From Patescibacteria group bacterium (GTDB lineage: Bacteria; Patescibacteriota; Patescibacteriia; UBA10025; JAHIVO01), in the NCBI GenBank assembly GCA_022560375.1, contig JADFTK010000004.1, positions 1 through 46,184 of the forward strand: a stretch of 46,184 bases of DNA, written 5' to 3'. Positions 7,461 through 18,847 of this stretch are shown here, piece by piece. The position numbers and the translations under genes are program-made. How positions within the stretch are numbered: position 1 is the first letter of the stretch; every line of letters starts with the position of its first letter. Under the pieces are notes generated by a model. That model saw only the letters and a program-made list of their open reading frames with translations. It searched no databases and was not told where the DNA came from.

Positions 7461-9779
7461 TCAGCCTACTTGCTCCTCATCTTCATTGTCCACTTCCTCT
7501 TCTGATGATTCGTCAATTTCTGATGATTCGTCATTGGCAAAATTATCATCTTCTAGATCACCACCTGCCTCGTATGGCCTATCAGGCTGAGACTGTAATA
7601 TTACTCGAGGCTTGGCCCCATCTCCTGGCCCAATGACCCCCTGCTCTTCCAATATATCTAATAAGCGGGCGGCGCGGGCATAGCCAACTCTCAATCTCCT
7701 TTGTAGTAGCGAAGCTGAGGCTTTACCAGCCTTGAGGACTAAATCTTTTGCCTGATCAACTAATTCATCGTCGCCCATGTCCTCAAAGTTACCGACCAAG
7801 GTACGATCAACTACTTTAGCAGTTATTTCTTCTTGGTATTCTGGCTGGCCTTTACTCTTGAGATAGCTAGTCACCCGGCTTATTTCCTGATCAGTAACGT
7901 AAGCGCCCTGCAAACGCTTGGGCTTAGAAAGTTGTGGGGTGATATATAACAAATCCCCTCGCCCTAATAATTTATCAGCTCCTGAGGTGTCTAGGATGGT
8001 TCGGGAATCAACCTTTGAGGCCACGGCAAAAGCGATTCTAGTAGTGATGTTGGCTTTTATTAATCCCGTGATGATATCTACTGACGGTCGTTGGGTAGCT
8101 AGGATTAGATGAATGCCCACTGCCCGAGCCATTTGAGCTAATCTGACAATAGCCGCCTCAACTTCATTGGCTGCCACCGTCATTAAATCAGCTAACTCAT
8201 CAATGGCCACAACCAAATAAGGCATGGTATCTCCGTTATCATTATTGTACGACCGGATATCCCGATGGCCCGTCTTGGATAATAATTCAAACCGGCGATC
8301 CATTTCTGATACTACCCAGCGCAAGGCGTTGATGGTTTTATCTACATCATTCACTACTGGGGTTATGAGATGTGGAATACCATTATAAACAGAAAGTTCC
8401 ACACGCTTAGGATCTATTAATATCAATTTTAATTGGTCGGGTGAATTCTGGTACAGCAAGCTTAATAAAATAATGTTGAGACAAACTGATTTGCCTGATC
8501 CGGTAGCCCCGGCGATGAGCAAATGTGGCATGGGATCCAAATCCTCAGCCCATATTTTACCAGCCACATCCTTGCCTAGACCGATAGTCAAATTAGATTT
8601 ACTCTTTTTAAATTCTTTATCTTGGATAATTTCTTTAAGTTTAACCAAAGCTACGGCCTGATTTGGCACCTCAATACCTACTAACGATTTCCCCGGAATC
8701 GGGGCTTCGATTCTAATCGGATGGGCCGCTAAGGCCAAAGCTAAATCATTATCCAGGTTAGTTATCTGTGAAATCTTCACTCCCTCTTCCGGACGCAGGG
8801 TGTACTGGGTGACAGTCGGGCCCACTTTTGTTTCACCCATAGCTACTTCTATGCCAAAATTACTGAAAGTCTTTTGGATAATCTCCTTACTGCTGTCAAT
8901 GTCACCGCTAGTGGCTTTTAGGCTACTTGATTCTAGAAGATCAATGGGTATCTCAATTTTATTAGTCCGTTTTTTACCCTTATTAAACAAAGCCATCTGT
9001 TCCTTATCTTCTGTCTTGTGCTCAGGCTCTGCTTCAGTAGTTTCTGATATCTCCGCTTGGCTGGCTATGGATTTAACTTGAAATTGATCAGTACCAGCAT
9101 CTTCTGGCTCCTCTAGTTCCTGATCGTCAACAGTATCGCCACCTGTCGATTCCATATTGACTTTTATTTTATAAAAAAACTGTTTGATCCGACCGGTAAG
9201 GCTCTTTAAGATATTACCTTTTTGGTAAAGACGGCTTAGGGACACATCATAAAATATTAGGAGCGAAATAATAGTAGCCGCCACTAAAATAATTCCTGCC
9301 AGCCATGGTCCCATTATATTATTCAATGGATATGATAATAATAATCCCAGGTAGCCGCCGCCACGTCCCTCACTTATATCGATGACCGCCCGCTCCAAAG
9401 GCACAGCAACTAAGTGCAGAAATCCAGTACCGCTCAACAAAAATAATACCAAGCCGACCCCATTAGCCAAACGGAATTCGTATTTACGAGGTCGGGTTAA
9501 TAAATATCCCAAGACTGCTAAGACTAAGGGGATGACAAACTTGCCCCAACCGAAACTATATGTCAAACCGACATTTACTGCTTGGCCAAACTGGCCCGCC
9601 CAGCCAAAAAGGCTGAATAAAGTAACGATAGCCACAGTAAAAATCAGTATTATAAAAATACCACTTTTGGTTTCCGGCTTTAGACGAGGACTCACCTCGG
9701 TGCCACCTCCACTTCTTGTCTCTCTTTCAGCTTCCTGTTTAAATTTTTTTAAATATTGTTTCTTAACGTTTTTTACCAT
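7461..9779 (-). CDS. ftsK: DNA translocase FtsK/SpoIIIE
   Basis: Septal ATP-driven DNA pump of 772 residues, typical of SpoIIIE-sized members. The N-terminus has four membrane segments (about 41-60, 82-95, 108-126, 158-177). A low-complexity acidic linker (~210-270) and alpha/beta motor domains follow, with Walker A GATGSGKS at 424-431 and Walker B VVAIDELADLM. A C-terminal gamma winged helix (KASASLLQRRLRVGYARAAR) would read oriented polar sequences. An extra acidic tail (D/E/S-rich, about 740-772) follows gamma. The gene opens the ftsK-rodZ-recA run behind a strong promoter. Confidence 0.95.
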   Translation of the reverse strand: MVKNVKKQYLKKFKQEAERETRSGGGTEVSPRLKPETKSGIFIILIFTVAIVTLFSLFGWAGQFGQAVNVGLTYSFGWGKFVIPLVLAVLGYLLTRPRKYEFRLANGVGLVLFLLSGTGFLHLVAVPLERAVIDISEGRGGGYLGLLLSYPLNNIMGPWLAGIILVAATIISLLIFYDVSLSRLYQKGNILKSLTGRIKQFFYKIKVNMESTGGDTVDDQELEEPEDAGTDQFQVKSIASQAEISETTEAEPEHKTEDKEQMALFNKGKKRTNKIEIPIDLLESSSLKATSGDIDSSKEIIQKTFSNFGIEVAMGETKVGPTVTQYTLRPEEGVKISQITNLDNDLALALAAHPIRIEAPIPGKSLVGIEVPNQAVALVKLKEIIQDKEFKKSKSNLTIGLGKDVAGKIWAEDLDPMPHLLIAGATGSGKSVCLNIILLSLLYQNSPDQLKLILIDPKRVELSVYNGIPHLITPVVNDVDKTINALRWVVSEMDRRFELLSKTGHRDIRSYNNDNGDTMPYLVVAIDELADLMTVAANEVEAAIVRLAQMARAVGIHLILATQRPSVDIITGLIKANITTRIAFAVASKVDSRTILDTSGADKLLGRGDLLYITPQLSKPKRLQGAYVTDQEISRVTSYLKSKGQPEYQEEITAKVVDRTLVGNFEDMGDDELVDQAKDLVLKAGKASASLLQRRLRVGYARAARLLDILEEQGVIGPGDGAKPRVILQSQPDRPYEAGGDLEDDNFANDESSEIDESSEEEVDNEDEEQVG

Positions 9780-9822
9780 GGCTACCCTAGCTTAGGCTGA
9801 AAAATATCAGCGTTGTCAATAC

Positions 9823-9851
9823 ATTATACCACTTTTTTCCTTATTTATCAA
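9823..9851 (-). promoter_or_regulatory. Sigma-70 promoter of ftsK-rodZ-recA
   Basis: TTGATA (9851-9846), 17-base spacer, perfect TATAAT (9828-9823) on the minus strand, about 45 bases before the ftsK ATG. It lies in the rpoC-ftsK gap. Confidence 0.7.
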
Positions 9852-9903
9852 GGCAAAAAGAATCCTTTTTTTCTGGCGGGAAAGGTTGGGAAACTTAAAT
9901 TAC

Positions 9904-12900
9904 TTATTTTTCTTTTTCGGCTCGGAAACCTGTTCCAGCAGGTATCAGCTTGCCAATAATCACATTCTCTTTTAAACCTCGGAGGGTGTCAACTTTACCT
10001 GATACCGCAGCATCAATAAGCACCCGCGCTGTTTCTTGGAATGAGGCGGCGGACAAAAAGCTCTCGATCGATAACGACGCCTTGGTGATACCTAGTAATA
10101 ACTGCTCATAAACCGCTGGCTGTTTGGATGTCCCTTTCTGATCCTTGTGTGCCTTTAGTACTCTTCTTTTTTCTATGATTTCTCCTGACAGAAAGGTGGT
10201 GTCGCCTGATTCTTTAATATAGACACGTGAAAACATCTGATTGACAACTAGCTCAATATGCTTATCATTTAATTTTTGCCCCTGTGAAGAATAAATAAAC
10301 TGAATATCCCTGATAATATAGCGCTGGACTGCCTCCAAATCTTTCAAATGAAATAGCTGATGCAAGTCAATGGCTCCGTCAGTTAATTGATCTCCAATAG
10401 CTACTTTATCCCCGTTCTTGACTATTATTAATTGTCCGGAAGAAACACTATACTCCTGCCCTTTACCTTTATCCGATGTTAATCGCAATTCCTTATCATC
10501 TAATTTTATGGTGCCGGCAAACTTTGCCTTGACTTCCTTGAGGCCCTCAGTGACTAAAACTTGATCCGCTTTTACTTGATCGCCATCCTTAACTTTAAAT
10601 AAAACTTTCTTGCTCTTCTTTATTTTATAAATCTGTTCCTCAGTAAGGTCCCCTACAATAGTAATAGTGGAAGTATTATTTTCCTCATCTTTAGTGACGG
10701 TGATCTCCCCTGATTCACCAGCAATTATGGCAGGACTTTTTATGGGACGGGCTTCAAATAACTCTTCTACTCGAGGTAAACCCTGAGTAATATCCTGGCC
10801 GGCCACACCACCAGTATGGAAAGTTCTCATGGTCAGCTGAGTGCCCGGTTCACCAATACTCTGAGCAGCAATGATACCAACCGCCGTGCCTAGTTCGACT
10901 AGCTTATTAAAACCAAGGTCATAACCATAACATTTTTTACAAACTCCCCAGTCAGATTTACAAGAAAGTACCGATCTCACCTTCACGCGCTCGGGGTTAA
11001 GGCTTTCTAATTTTGGCAATATTTCTTCGGTTATTAACTCATTGCGCTTAGCAATAACCTGCTTGGTCTTGGGATCTTCAATGACTTCAAGCACTACCCG
11101 GCCCAGCAAGCGACTAGCGATACTGTCACCAATTTTCTCGCCATCCTCTCTCAGTACATAAAAACCTTTTTTGTCGCCACAGTCCACTTCAGTAACGATA
11201 ACATCTTGGCAGACATCCACTAAACGCCTGGTTAGATAACCGGCATTGGCAGTACGTAATGCGGTATCTGACAAACCTTTTCGGGCACCATGGGTAGAAA
11301 TGAAATATTCTAGCACATCAAATCCTTCTTTGAAACTTCCTTTAACTGGTAATTCAATGGTTTCACCAGACGGATTAGTTACCAAACCTTTCATACCCAT
11401 CATTTGGGTAGTTTGGGCCCATGATCCTCTAGCCCCCGATTCAATCATGCTATAAACGGGGCCTTTCGGATCAAGAGCTTCCCGGCTGACTTTTTGAATC
11501 TTATCCTTAGTTTGTGACCATATTTCAATAACCTTCATGTGGCGCTCATCATCGGTCAAGAGGCCCTGCTCATAGTGAGACATAATCTCCTCAGTCTGTT
11601 TTTCGGCGGCACCAATAATTTCCTTCTTTTGTGGTGGCGTTGTTAAATCACTCATGCCCCAGCTAATACCCGACATCGTCAGGTACTTAAATGCCGTCGT
11701 CTTGATTTTATCTAGTAATATTACAGTTTCTTCGTTTCCATATTTATACAGTATGGTACCGACTAGGTTTGATAAAGTTTTTCTATCGAGTACCTCATTG
11801 ACATAACTGTGCTTCTCGGGTAATAATTGATTAAAAATAATTCTACCGGCGTTGGTCTCTAGCATTGTTTTACCAATTTTTACATTAATCTGTTCCTGAA
11901 TATGTATTTTATTAAACTGGTAGGCCATTAATACCTCGTTGGATGAACTAAAATATTTACGATCCTCTTTGGCCACATCCTTCATAACTGTCATGTAGTA
12001 GCACCCCAAAACAAGATCCTGAGTTGGTGTGGCAATCGGCTGTCCAGTAGCCGGTTTCAATAAATTCTTTACCGAAGCAATAATTTCCTTAGCCTCTTTT
12101 TTTGCATTCTCCGTAAGAGGCACATGCACGGCCATCTGATCGCCATCAAAATCAGCATTAAAGGCAGGGCAGACTAGCGGGTGTATTTGGATGGCTTTAC
12201 CTTCGATCAGGACAGGACGGAAAGCTTGGATACCCAGACGATGTAACGTTGGAGCTCGATTCAGCAATACATGCGAATCCCTGGATACTTCTTCCAGTAT
12301 ATCCCATACTTCCGGCCGTTCGCTTTCAATATATCGCCCAGCGCTCCTGACATTATGCACAAATTCACGCTTGATTAGCTGGCTTATAATAAACGGCTTA
12401 AACAGTTCCAGTGCCATTTGCTTAGGTAGGCCGCACTGATCCATCTTTAAATGAGCACCAACTACGATCACCGAGCGCCCAGAATAATCAACCCGTTTAC
12501 CTAATAAATTCTGTCGGAATCGTCCCTGCTTACCCTTCAAGATATCCGCGATTGATTTCAACATGCGTTTTTGCCCGGTCGAGGCGGTAACTGTTTTACC
12601 ATGACGAGCGTTATTATCAATCAAGGCATCAACTGCTTCCTGGAGCATCCTCTTTTCATTACGCCTTATAACCTCTGGAGCATTCAGCACGATCAATCTT
12701 TTTAATCGATTATTTCTATTAATAACTCTACGGTATAAATCATTTAAATCAGAAGCAGCAAACCTACCACCATCCAACTGAACCATCGGGCGCAAATCAG
12801 GCGGAATAACAGGGATGACGGTTAGGACCAGCCATTCTGGCCGAAATTTATTATTTTTGAAACTGTTAAACAATTTCAAACGCCTGACAGCACGACGCCT

Positions 12901-13776
12901 CTTTGTTTCAGGCATATCCACTATCTCTTTATTAATAACTTTTATGTTGTCCTCTAGAGATACCTGACTAAGCAATAAATGGATTGCTCCCGCTCCAATA
13001 TCCGCTTCGAAAACATGACCATATTTCAAAGAGAGATCTCGGTACACCTGTTCGGAAATAATTTGCAGTGCTTTTAAGTTGCGTAATTCTTTTTTTGCCA
13101 GATCAGCAGCTTCTGACAGATCATTTAGCTTTTCTTCACGACGATCACTATTAGCCACTAATTCCTCATCTATTTGCTTAATAACCTTTTTTTGCTTTTT
13201 CTCGTCAGGCTCTTTACTAATCTCGTCTGACTTACGCTGTTTAATTTCACCGGCAATCCTGTCAAAATCCGCGTCAATGCCCTTCTTTTTAGATTGCTGC
13301 TCCGCGTCAATCTGCTTCAGTGTTTCCTCACGTAGATTATCATCAACCTTGGTAATAATAAAATTAGCAAAATAGATCACTTTTTCCAATTCTTGAATTG
13401 ACAAATCAAGTATCAACCCAATCTTGGAGGGAATACCGCGTAAAAACCAAATGTGTGAAACCGGAGCAGCTAACTCGATGTGCCCCATGCGTTCACGACG
13501 TACAATACTTCTAGTTACCTCCACCCCGCATTTATCACAAATGATTCCTTTATACCTTACTTTTTTATATTTACCACAATAGCATTCCCAATCCTTAGAC
13601 GGCCCAAATATTTTTTCACAAAACAAGCCATCCTTTTCTGGCTTCTGAGTGCGGTAGTTTATCGTTTCTGGCTTGAGGACTTCTCCATGAGACCAACCCA
13701 AAATATTTTCCGGTGAAGCTATCTTCAAACGAATGGCCTTAAAATCTACAGTTGAATTAGAAATTTCTGATTCCAT
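9904..13776 (-). CDS. rpoC: RNA polymerase beta' subunit
   Basis: Catalytic large subunit of RNA polymerase, 1290 residues. The N-terminal zinc ribbon is complete (C65, C67, C80, C83). The active-site loop NADFDGDQMAVH is around residue 542. The bridge-helix/trigger-loop region is present, ending in IAAQSIGEPGTQLTMRTFH, and the second zinc site is C-x(6)-C-x2-C (CKSDWGVCKKC). A coiled, lysine-rich segment (~150-230) lies in the usual early region. It starts 2 bases after rpoB, so the two form one transcription unit. Confidence 0.98.
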   Translation of the reverse strand: MESEISNSTVDFKAIRLKIASPENILGWSHGEVLKPETINYRTQKPEKDGLFCEKIFGPSKDWECYCGKYKKVRYKGIICDKCGVEVTRSIVRRERMGHIELAAPVSHIWFLRGIPSKIGLILDLSIQELEKVIYFANFIITKVDDNLREETLKQIDAEQQSKKKGIDADFDRIAGEIKQRKSDEISKEPDEKKQKKVIKQIDEELVANSDRREEKLNDLSEAADLAKKELRNLKALQIISEQVYRDLSLKYGHVFEADIGAGAIHLLLSQVSLEDNIKVINKEIVDMPETKRRRAVRRLKLFNSFKNNKFRPEWLVLTVIPVIPPDLRPMVQLDGGRFAASDLNDLYRRVINRNNRLKRLIVLNAPEVIRRNEKRMLQEAVDALIDNNARHGKTVTASTGQKRMLKSIADILKGKQGRFRQNLLGKRVDYSGRSVIVVGAHLKMDQCGLPKQMALELFKPFIISQLIKREFVHNVRSAGRYIESERPEVWDILEEVSRDSHVLLNRAPTLHRLGIQAFRPVLIEGKAIQIHPLVCPAFNADFDGDQMAVHVPLTENAKKEAKEIIASVKNLLKPATGQPIATPTQDLVLGCYYMTVMKDVAKEDRKYFSSSNEVLMAYQFNKIHIQEQINVKIGKTMLETNAGRIIFNQLLPEKHSYVNEVLDRKTLSNLVGTILYKYGNEETVILLDKIKTTAFKYLTMSGISWGMSDLTTPPQKKEIIGAAEKQTEEIMSHYEQGLLTDDERHMKVIEIWSQTKDKIQKVSREALDPKGPVYSMIESGARGSWAQTTQMMGMKGLVTNPSGETIELPVKGSFKEGFDVLEYFISTHGARKGLSDTALRTANAGYLTRRLVDVCQDVIVTEVDCGDKKGFYVLREDGEKIGDSIASRLLGRVVLEVIEDPKTKQVIAKRNELITEEILPKLESLNPERVKVRSVLSCKSDWGVCKKCYGYDLGFNKLVELGTAVGIIAAQSIGEPGTQLTMRTFHTGGVAGQDITQGLPRVEELFEARPIKSPAIIAGESGEITVTKDEENNTSTITIVGDLTEEQIYKIKKSKKVLFKVKDGDQVKADQVLVTEGLKEVKAKFAGTIKLDDKELRLTSDKGKGQEYSVSSGQLIIVKNGDKVAIGDQLTDGAIDLHQLFHLKDLEAVQRYIIRDIQFIYSSQGQKLNDKHIELVVNQMFSRVYIKESGDTTFLSGEIIEKRRVLKAHKDQKGTSKQPAVYEQLLLGITKASLSIESFLSAASFQETARVLIDAAVSGKVDTLRGLKENVIIGKLIPAGTGFRAEKEK

Positions 13777-13778
13777 AT

Positions 13779-16700
13779 TTATTTCTTTTCTTTTTTTATG
13801 ATGGGAGCTACTTCTTTTTCTTCAACTTTTTTTTCTTCCACACCACCGATTAGCTCCACATCTAAACATAAACCCTTTAATTCACGGACTAACACATTAA
13901 AAGACTCAGGAATATTAAGCCTTCTGATAGGTTCTCCTTTGATAATAGCTTCATAAGCTTTTGATCGCCCCGGCACGTCATCAGATTTAATAGTCAGCAT
14001 TTCCTGCAAGGTATAAGCGGCTCCATATGCTTCCAGAGCCCAAACTTCCATTTCACCAAATCTCTGACCACCAAATTGCGCCTTACCACCCAGTGGCTGC
14101 TGGGTAACTAAAGAGTAGGGACCAATCGAGCGCATATGAATTTTATCCTCAACCATGTGATTCAGCTTCAATATATACATATATCCGACGGTAATTTTCT
14201 GATCAAACCTATCTCCAGTTCTACCATCATGTAAAACTAGCTTACCGTCTTCAGGGAAACCTGCTTTTTTCAATTCGCTTTTTATAACATGTTCCGGGGT
14301 GCCATTGAGTGGAGCGGTGGCCACTTTATAACCAAGAGTGTTGGCAGCCATACCCAAATGAGTTTCTAAAATTTGACCGATATTCATACGGGAAGCCACG
14401 CCCAGTGGGTTTAACATGACGTCTACTGGGGTACCATCCTCTAAATAAGGCATGTCTTCTATCGGTACTATTCTCGAAATCACGCCTTTATTACCATGAC
14501 GTCCGGCTAGCTTATCGCCCACCTGAATTTTGCGAAGCTGGGCAACTGAAATTTGAAGTGACTTGATAATGCCCGAAGCCAATTTGTCACCCTTTTCTCG
14601 GGAAAAAATTCGTATGTCCACAACCTTACCATGCTCACCATGCTCGAGGTAAAGGGAGCTGTCTTTTACATCTTTGGCTTTCTCCCCAAAAATAGCACGT
14701 AATAATTTTTCTTCAGCTGAAAGCTCCGTCTCACCTTTTGGCGTAATCTTACCTACCAAGATATCTCCAGATGACACTTCTGCCCCAATTCTTACCACGC
14801 CTTCATCATCAAGATCTTTCAATTTTTCTTCCCCAATGTTGGGAATGTCACGGGTCACCACCTCAGGACCTAATTTGGTATCACGGATATCTACAGTGTA
14901 ATCCTCAATATGTATTGAGGTGAATACATCATTATGAACCAGCCGATCAGATATTAAAATAGCATCCTCATAATTTCCACCTTCCCATGACATGAAGGCC
15001 ACCATCACATTCTGACCCAGGGCCAGCTCACCGCCATCCGTAGCTGGACCATCGGCCAATATATCCCCTTTAGCTACAACTTGGCCAACTTCAACTATGG
15101 GCCGTTGATTTATACAAGTCGAGGCATTGGAACGGACAAACTTATGCAATTCATATTTTTGTACTTTATTATTATTACCTAAAACACTTATTTCATCGCC
15201 ACCTACCTTAGTGACCTTGCCTTCAAAATCATTTATTACTGTCTGTCCAGAATCAAAAGCGGCTTTATATTCTATCCCAGTTCCCACCAGTGGAGAATCA
15301 GGAGTAATACAGGGGACGGCCTGGCGTTGCATATTGGAACCCATTAAAGCGCGAACAGCGTCATCATGCTCTAGGAATGGAATTAACGCTGTGGATATAC
15401 TAATTATTTGATAGGGAGCTACATCCATAAAATCAACATCCCAAACATAATCTACTGTCGGTTCGCCGTGTTTTCTAACCTCAACCTTATCACTGGCAAA
15501 ATAACCGACGTCATCGATCGGTGTAGTTGCCGCAGTAGTTACATATTTTTCTTCAATGAAAGCGTCCATATAGACAATCTCATGGGTCACCCTGGGTTTA
15601 ATCGCAATAGATTCTTTTCCAGAATCCTCAATTTGTCTTGCTAACTCCTTAGAAATCTTTTGTCCGGACTTAGCAATTACCTGCCCGCCTTTATCCTCTA
15701 TATCTTCGCGTAGAATTTCGCCTTCGGTAACTGACATCTTATTCGGCAGATCATGAATTATTTTTCGAAAAGGCGTTTCAATAAAACCAAACTCATTTAC
15801 TCGAGCGTAGCAAGCTAAATGCCCTACCAAACCAATATTTGGGCCTTCAGGAGTAGCAATCGGACAAATACGCCCATAGTGAGTTCGATGCACATCACGA
15901 ACATCAAAACCGGCCCTCTCCCGTGAGAGACCGCCCGGACCCATAGCTGATAACCGGCGTTTATGTTCCAGCTCGGCCAGGGGGTTGGTCTGATCCATAA
16001 ACTGCGAAAGCTGCGATGACATAAAAAATTCTTTGATGGATCCAATAATCGGCCGGGCATTGATCAGTTGATTGGGCGTCAGGGTATTCAAATCCATAGT
16101 ACTCATGCGATCTTTCACGATTCTCTCCATACGAGCCAAGCCAATTCTAAATTTATTCTGGACTAATTCTCCAATGGCTCTGACACGCCTATTACCTAAA
16201 TGATCGATGTCATCAGCATCTTTTTGCGAATTATTAAGCTTGATTATCTCCTTGATAATAAAAACCATATCATCCTTTTGCAGGACTCGATGCTCTTTGG
16301 TGTTAGGATAGGAAAAACCAAATCTTTGATTCATCTTAAACCGTCCTACTCGTCCAAAATCATATCGATCGAAACTAAAAAACATTTTGTGGATCAGATC
16401 ACGAGCATTGTCTACCGTGGCTAAATCACCAGGGCGGACACGCTTGTATACCTCTCGTAATCCTTCCGCCTCGTCATGGGAAGTGTCTTTAGCTAAGGTG
16501 GCGTCAATAAATTTCATTTCCGATTCAGCATCCTTACCCTGAAATAGGGAACGGATTTCCTCGTCGGTACCATAGCCAAAGGCTCGCAGTAAAGCTGTCA
16601 CCGCTACTTTGCGTTTACGATCTATTTTGACTGAGATGACCCCGTTAGCATCAGTTTCCAGCTCCAGCCAGGCACCACGGTTAGGAATTATTTTAGCACC

Positions 16701-17171
16701 ATAACGCCGGATACCGCGAATAACTTCAGAGGTGAAAAAAACACCAGCTGATCGGATCAGCTGGCTCACCACCACACGCTCAATACCATTAATAATAAAA
16801 GTTCCCCGCTTGGTCATCAAAGGAAAATCTCCAAGATAAACTTCCTGCTCTTTTATTTCTCCAGTTTTCTTATTGACTAATTTTGTCTCGACTCTCAGAG
16901 GAGCGTCATAGGTAACATTTTTTTTCTTTGCGGTGCGCTCATCAAAGCGGGGTTTATCAAGATAATAATTTAGAAAGTACAGCTCTAAGTCGCGGCCAAT
17001 AAAATCTTTAACCGGAGATACTTCGTCAAATAATTCCTTGAGTCCATCCTTGATAAACCATTCGTATGACTTCTTCTGAACTTCGATTAAATTTGGCAAT
17101 TCTAAAGCGGCGGTGTTCTTAATAAACCGCTTCCTGACTATACCTTTATTTCTGGGGATTAATTCGGACAT
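13779..17171 (-). CDS. rpoB: RNA polymerase beta subunit
   Basis: Second catalytic subunit, 1130 residues, a compact RpoB without large lineage insertions. The rifampicin pocket region [21 protein letters not shown] keeps the Asp, His and Ser positions associated with sensitivity. [20 protein letters not shown], the downstream RHGNKGVIS loop and the C-terminal [20 protein letters not shown] are all intact. A charged E/K-rich tail ends the protein. The ~350-base gap upstream should hold the operon promoter. No L10/L12 genes precede it here. Confidence 0.98.
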   Translation of the reverse strand: MSELIPRNKGIVRKRFIKNTAALELPNLIEVQKKSYEWFIKDGLKELFDEVSPVKDFIGRDLELYFLNYYLDKPRFDERTAKKKNVTYDAPLRVETKLVNKKTGEIKEQEVYLGDFPLMTKRGTFIINGIERVVVSQLIRSAGVFFTSEVIRGIRRYGAKIIPNRGAWLELETDANGVISVKIDRKRKVAVTALLRAFGYGTDEEIRSLFQGKDAESEMKFIDATLAKDTSHDEAEGLREVYKRVRPGDLATVDNARDLIHKMFFSFDRYDFGRVGRFKMNQRFGFSYPNTKEHRVLQKDDMVFIIKEIIKLNNSQKDADDIDHLGNRRVRAIGELVQNKFRIGLARMERIVKDRMSTMDLNTLTPNQLINARPIIGSIKEFFMSSQLSQFMDQTNPLAELEHKRRLSAMGPGGLSRERAGFDVRDVHRTHYGRICPIATPEGPNIGLVGHLACYARVNEFGFIETPFRKIIHDLPNKMSVTEGEILREDIEDKGGQVIAKSGQKISKELARQIEDSGKESIAIKPRVTHEIVYMDAFIEEKYVTTAATTPIDDVGYFASDKVEVRKHGEPTVDYVWDVDFMDVAPYQIISISTALIPFLEHDDAVRALMGSNMQRQAVPCITPDSPLVGTGIEYKAAFDSGQTVINDFEGKVTKVGGDEISVLGNNNKVQKYELHKFVRSNASTCINQRPIVEVGQVVAKGDILADGPATDGGELALGQNVMVAFMSWEGGNYEDAILISDRLVHNDVFTSIHIEDYTVDIRDTKLGPEVVTRDIPNIGEEKLKDLDDEGVVRIGAEVSSGDILVGKITPKGETELSAEEKLLRAIFGEKAKDVKDSSLYLEHGEHGKVVDIRIFSREKGDKLASGIIKSLQISVAQLRKIQVGDKLAGRHGNKGVISRIVPIEDMPYLEDGTPVDVMLNPLGVASRMNIGQILETHLGMAANTLGYKVATAPLNGTPEHVIKSELKKAGFPEDGKLVLHDGRTGDRFDQKITVGYMYILKLNHMVEDKIHMRSIGPYSLVTQQPLGGKAQFGGQRFGEMEVWALEAYGAAYTLQEMLTIKSDDVPGRSKAYEAIIKGEPIRRLNIPESFNVLVRELKGLCLDVELIGGVEEKKVEEKEVAPIIKKEKK

Positions 17172-17527
17172 TAAAATAAGCTCTCTTTTACTCTATTGCA
17201 AGAAAAGAGGCTGTGCTAATACTTAATTGTTACGTTTTGAAACTTAACGTCATTGAATGTTTAGACGTCTCCTTATTGGATATGTAATCAAGAGTGTAAC
17301 AGAAAGGTGAATAGCTGTCAAACAATCTGTATTATACCCTTTATTTATATTTTTTACCTTATATTAGCAAAAAATAGCAACTATTTAATAAGCGGTTCCC
17401 CTATAAAAAATAAAAATCCACAGGTTATCCACAAAAAACAAAAAAATGAGGTTAAACATAGAAAACAGGTATAATTCCTCTGAACTACCCAGGCTATGGC
17501 AACTTATTAATTTAATGAAGCAAAACT
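17172..17527. other. Gap upstream of rpoB with candidate -10 and one DnaA-box match
   Basis: AT-rich intergenic stretch. On the minus strand a perfect TATAAT lies at 17336-17331, but no good -35 is seen 16-18 bases upstream, so the rpoB promoter is only suspected. A consensus DnaA box (TTATCCACA) is at 17425-17433 on the plus strand, beside a partial second match. A single box is not enough to call an origin. No coding sequence or tRNA is seen. Confidence 0.4.
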
Positions 17528-18844
17528 TTAGCCCAATAACTCCCTGATAACTTGCCGATCGTCCCAGGGAATCATTTTTCCACCGGCTACAGCCATAACA
17601 GTCTCACTCCCCTTACCAGTAACGATGACTATATCACCCTCACCAGCCAAAGATAATCCTTTTTGGAGAGCAGCACGCCTGTCGATAACACTAAAACAAT
17701 TTTCATCCAACACTTTTCCATTCTTGATAGCGCCCGATACTACTTCGTCAATAATCTGCTGAGGAGACTCGTCATACGGGTCCTCATTAGTTACTATGAC
17801 CACATCGGCATACTGGGCAGCTAAGGCACCAAGCTGGGGACGCTTAGCTTTGTCCCGACCTCCTCCTTGCGACCCCAGAATACTTATAATTTTTTTTGGT
17901 TTTAAAACAGTCATGGCCTGATAGGCAGCTTCTAGCGAGGCAGGCTCATGGGCATAGTCTACAAATATTTTAAATCCTCGCCGGTTTACTATCTCCTCTA
18001 AACGCCCGGGGATTAACCGGACGCCTTCCAAGGCTTCCTTCATTATTGGCAGTGCTATGCCTAGAGCCAAACCAATGGTGATGGCTGACAAAGCATTATA
18101 CACATTAAATTTTCCCAGCAGGTTCAAATTAAAAATCTGGCCATTAACTGTGAAGGAAATACCGTCAACACGTAATGATAAATCATGCCCCACAATATTA
18201 TGAGTGACCCCGGTAACTATTTTATGATCCGCATTCAAACCGAAAGTCCACTTGGCATCCGCTTCAGGATTTATAAATAACTGAACCTCCTGATCATCAT
18301 TATTGGCAATGATAATTTTCTTGATGTCTTGTCCGTTGATACTCTTACGATAACTATGGGCCAAACCGTAGAATAACCGCAATTTGGCCTGGCGATATTT
18401 GGCATAGCTGCCATGTGATTCAATGTGCTCTGGAGACAAACTAGTGAATAAGGCTACATCATAATCTATCCCTAGATGCCTATACTGAGCAATCCCCTCC
18501 GATGATGTCTCAATGACGGCGTATTGGCAGCCAGCCTTAACCATCTGCTTTATCAGCTGCTGCAACCTCCAACGACCAGGCATCGTTTGCTTGGTGTCAT
18601 TAACCCACTCGCGGTCTCCTATTTTAAAATGGGTGGTAGCTATAGCCCCCACTTTATGCCCATTGGCTTCTAAAATTTTGGTAACTAGGGTAACAACCGA
18701 TGACTTACCTTTAGTCCCAGTCACCCCAATGACTATCAACCTACGCGAGGGGTGACCATAGCGCCAAGCACCTGCCCCAGCTAAAAGCCAATGATAGGAT
18801 TGGAGAATAAATAATGGAATAAATTCCCTGATAAATTGCTTCAT
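17528..18844 (-). CDS. Mur ligase family protein (MurE-like), shortened N-terminal domain
   Basis: A 438-residue ATP-dependent amide ligase like UDP-MurNAc-tripeptide synthetase. The ATP-binding loop GVTGTKGKSS is at about 40-49, with ETSSEGIAQYR, SLSPEHIESHG and the C-terminal domain motif FVDYAHEPASLEAAYQ. MurE proteins are usually about 490 residues with a ~90-residue UDP-sugar-binding domain before the P-loop; here only ~38 residues precede it and they are hydrophobic. The amino-acid selectivity loop (DNPR in diaminopimelate enzymes) reads NEDPYDESP, so the third residue of the stem peptide cannot be predicted. It lies 3 bases after the DUF389 remnant, in one operon. Confidence 0.8.
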   Translation of the reverse strand: MKQFIREFIPLFILQSYHWLLAGAGAWRYGHPSRRLIVIGVTGTKGKSSVVTLVTKILEANGHKVGAIATTHFKIGDREWVNDTKQTMPGRWRLQQLIKQMVKAGCQYAVIETSSEGIAQYRHLGIDYDVALFTSLSPEHIESHGSYAKYRQAKLRLFYGLAHSYRKSINGQDIKKIIIANNDDQEVQLFINPEADAKWTFGLNADHKIVTGVTHNIVGHDLSLRVDGISFTVNGQIFNLNLLGKFNVYNALSAITIGLALGIALPIMKEALEGVRLIPGRLEEIVNRRGFKIFVDYAHEPASLEAAYQAMTVLKPKKIISILGSQGGGRDKAKRPQLGALAAQYADVVIVTNEDPYDESPQQIIDEVVSGAIKNGKVLDENCFSVIDRRAALQKGLSLAGEGDIVIVTGKGSETVMAVAGGKMIPWDDRQVIRELLG

Positions 18845-18847
18845 AAT

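Noticed and set aside
9382-9795. 137-codon plus-strand frame opposite the ftsK start
   Set aside because: Antisense shadow of the membrane region of a clear ftsK gene.
17401-17440. Replication origin at the DnaA box
   Set aside because: Only one full box, no dnaA or dnaN nearby and no clear AT-rich unwinding element with further boxes.
17470-17520. tRNA-like D-arm string (GGGTAGTTCAGAGG) on the minus strand
   Set aside because: No acceptor stem, anticodon arm or T-loop around it.
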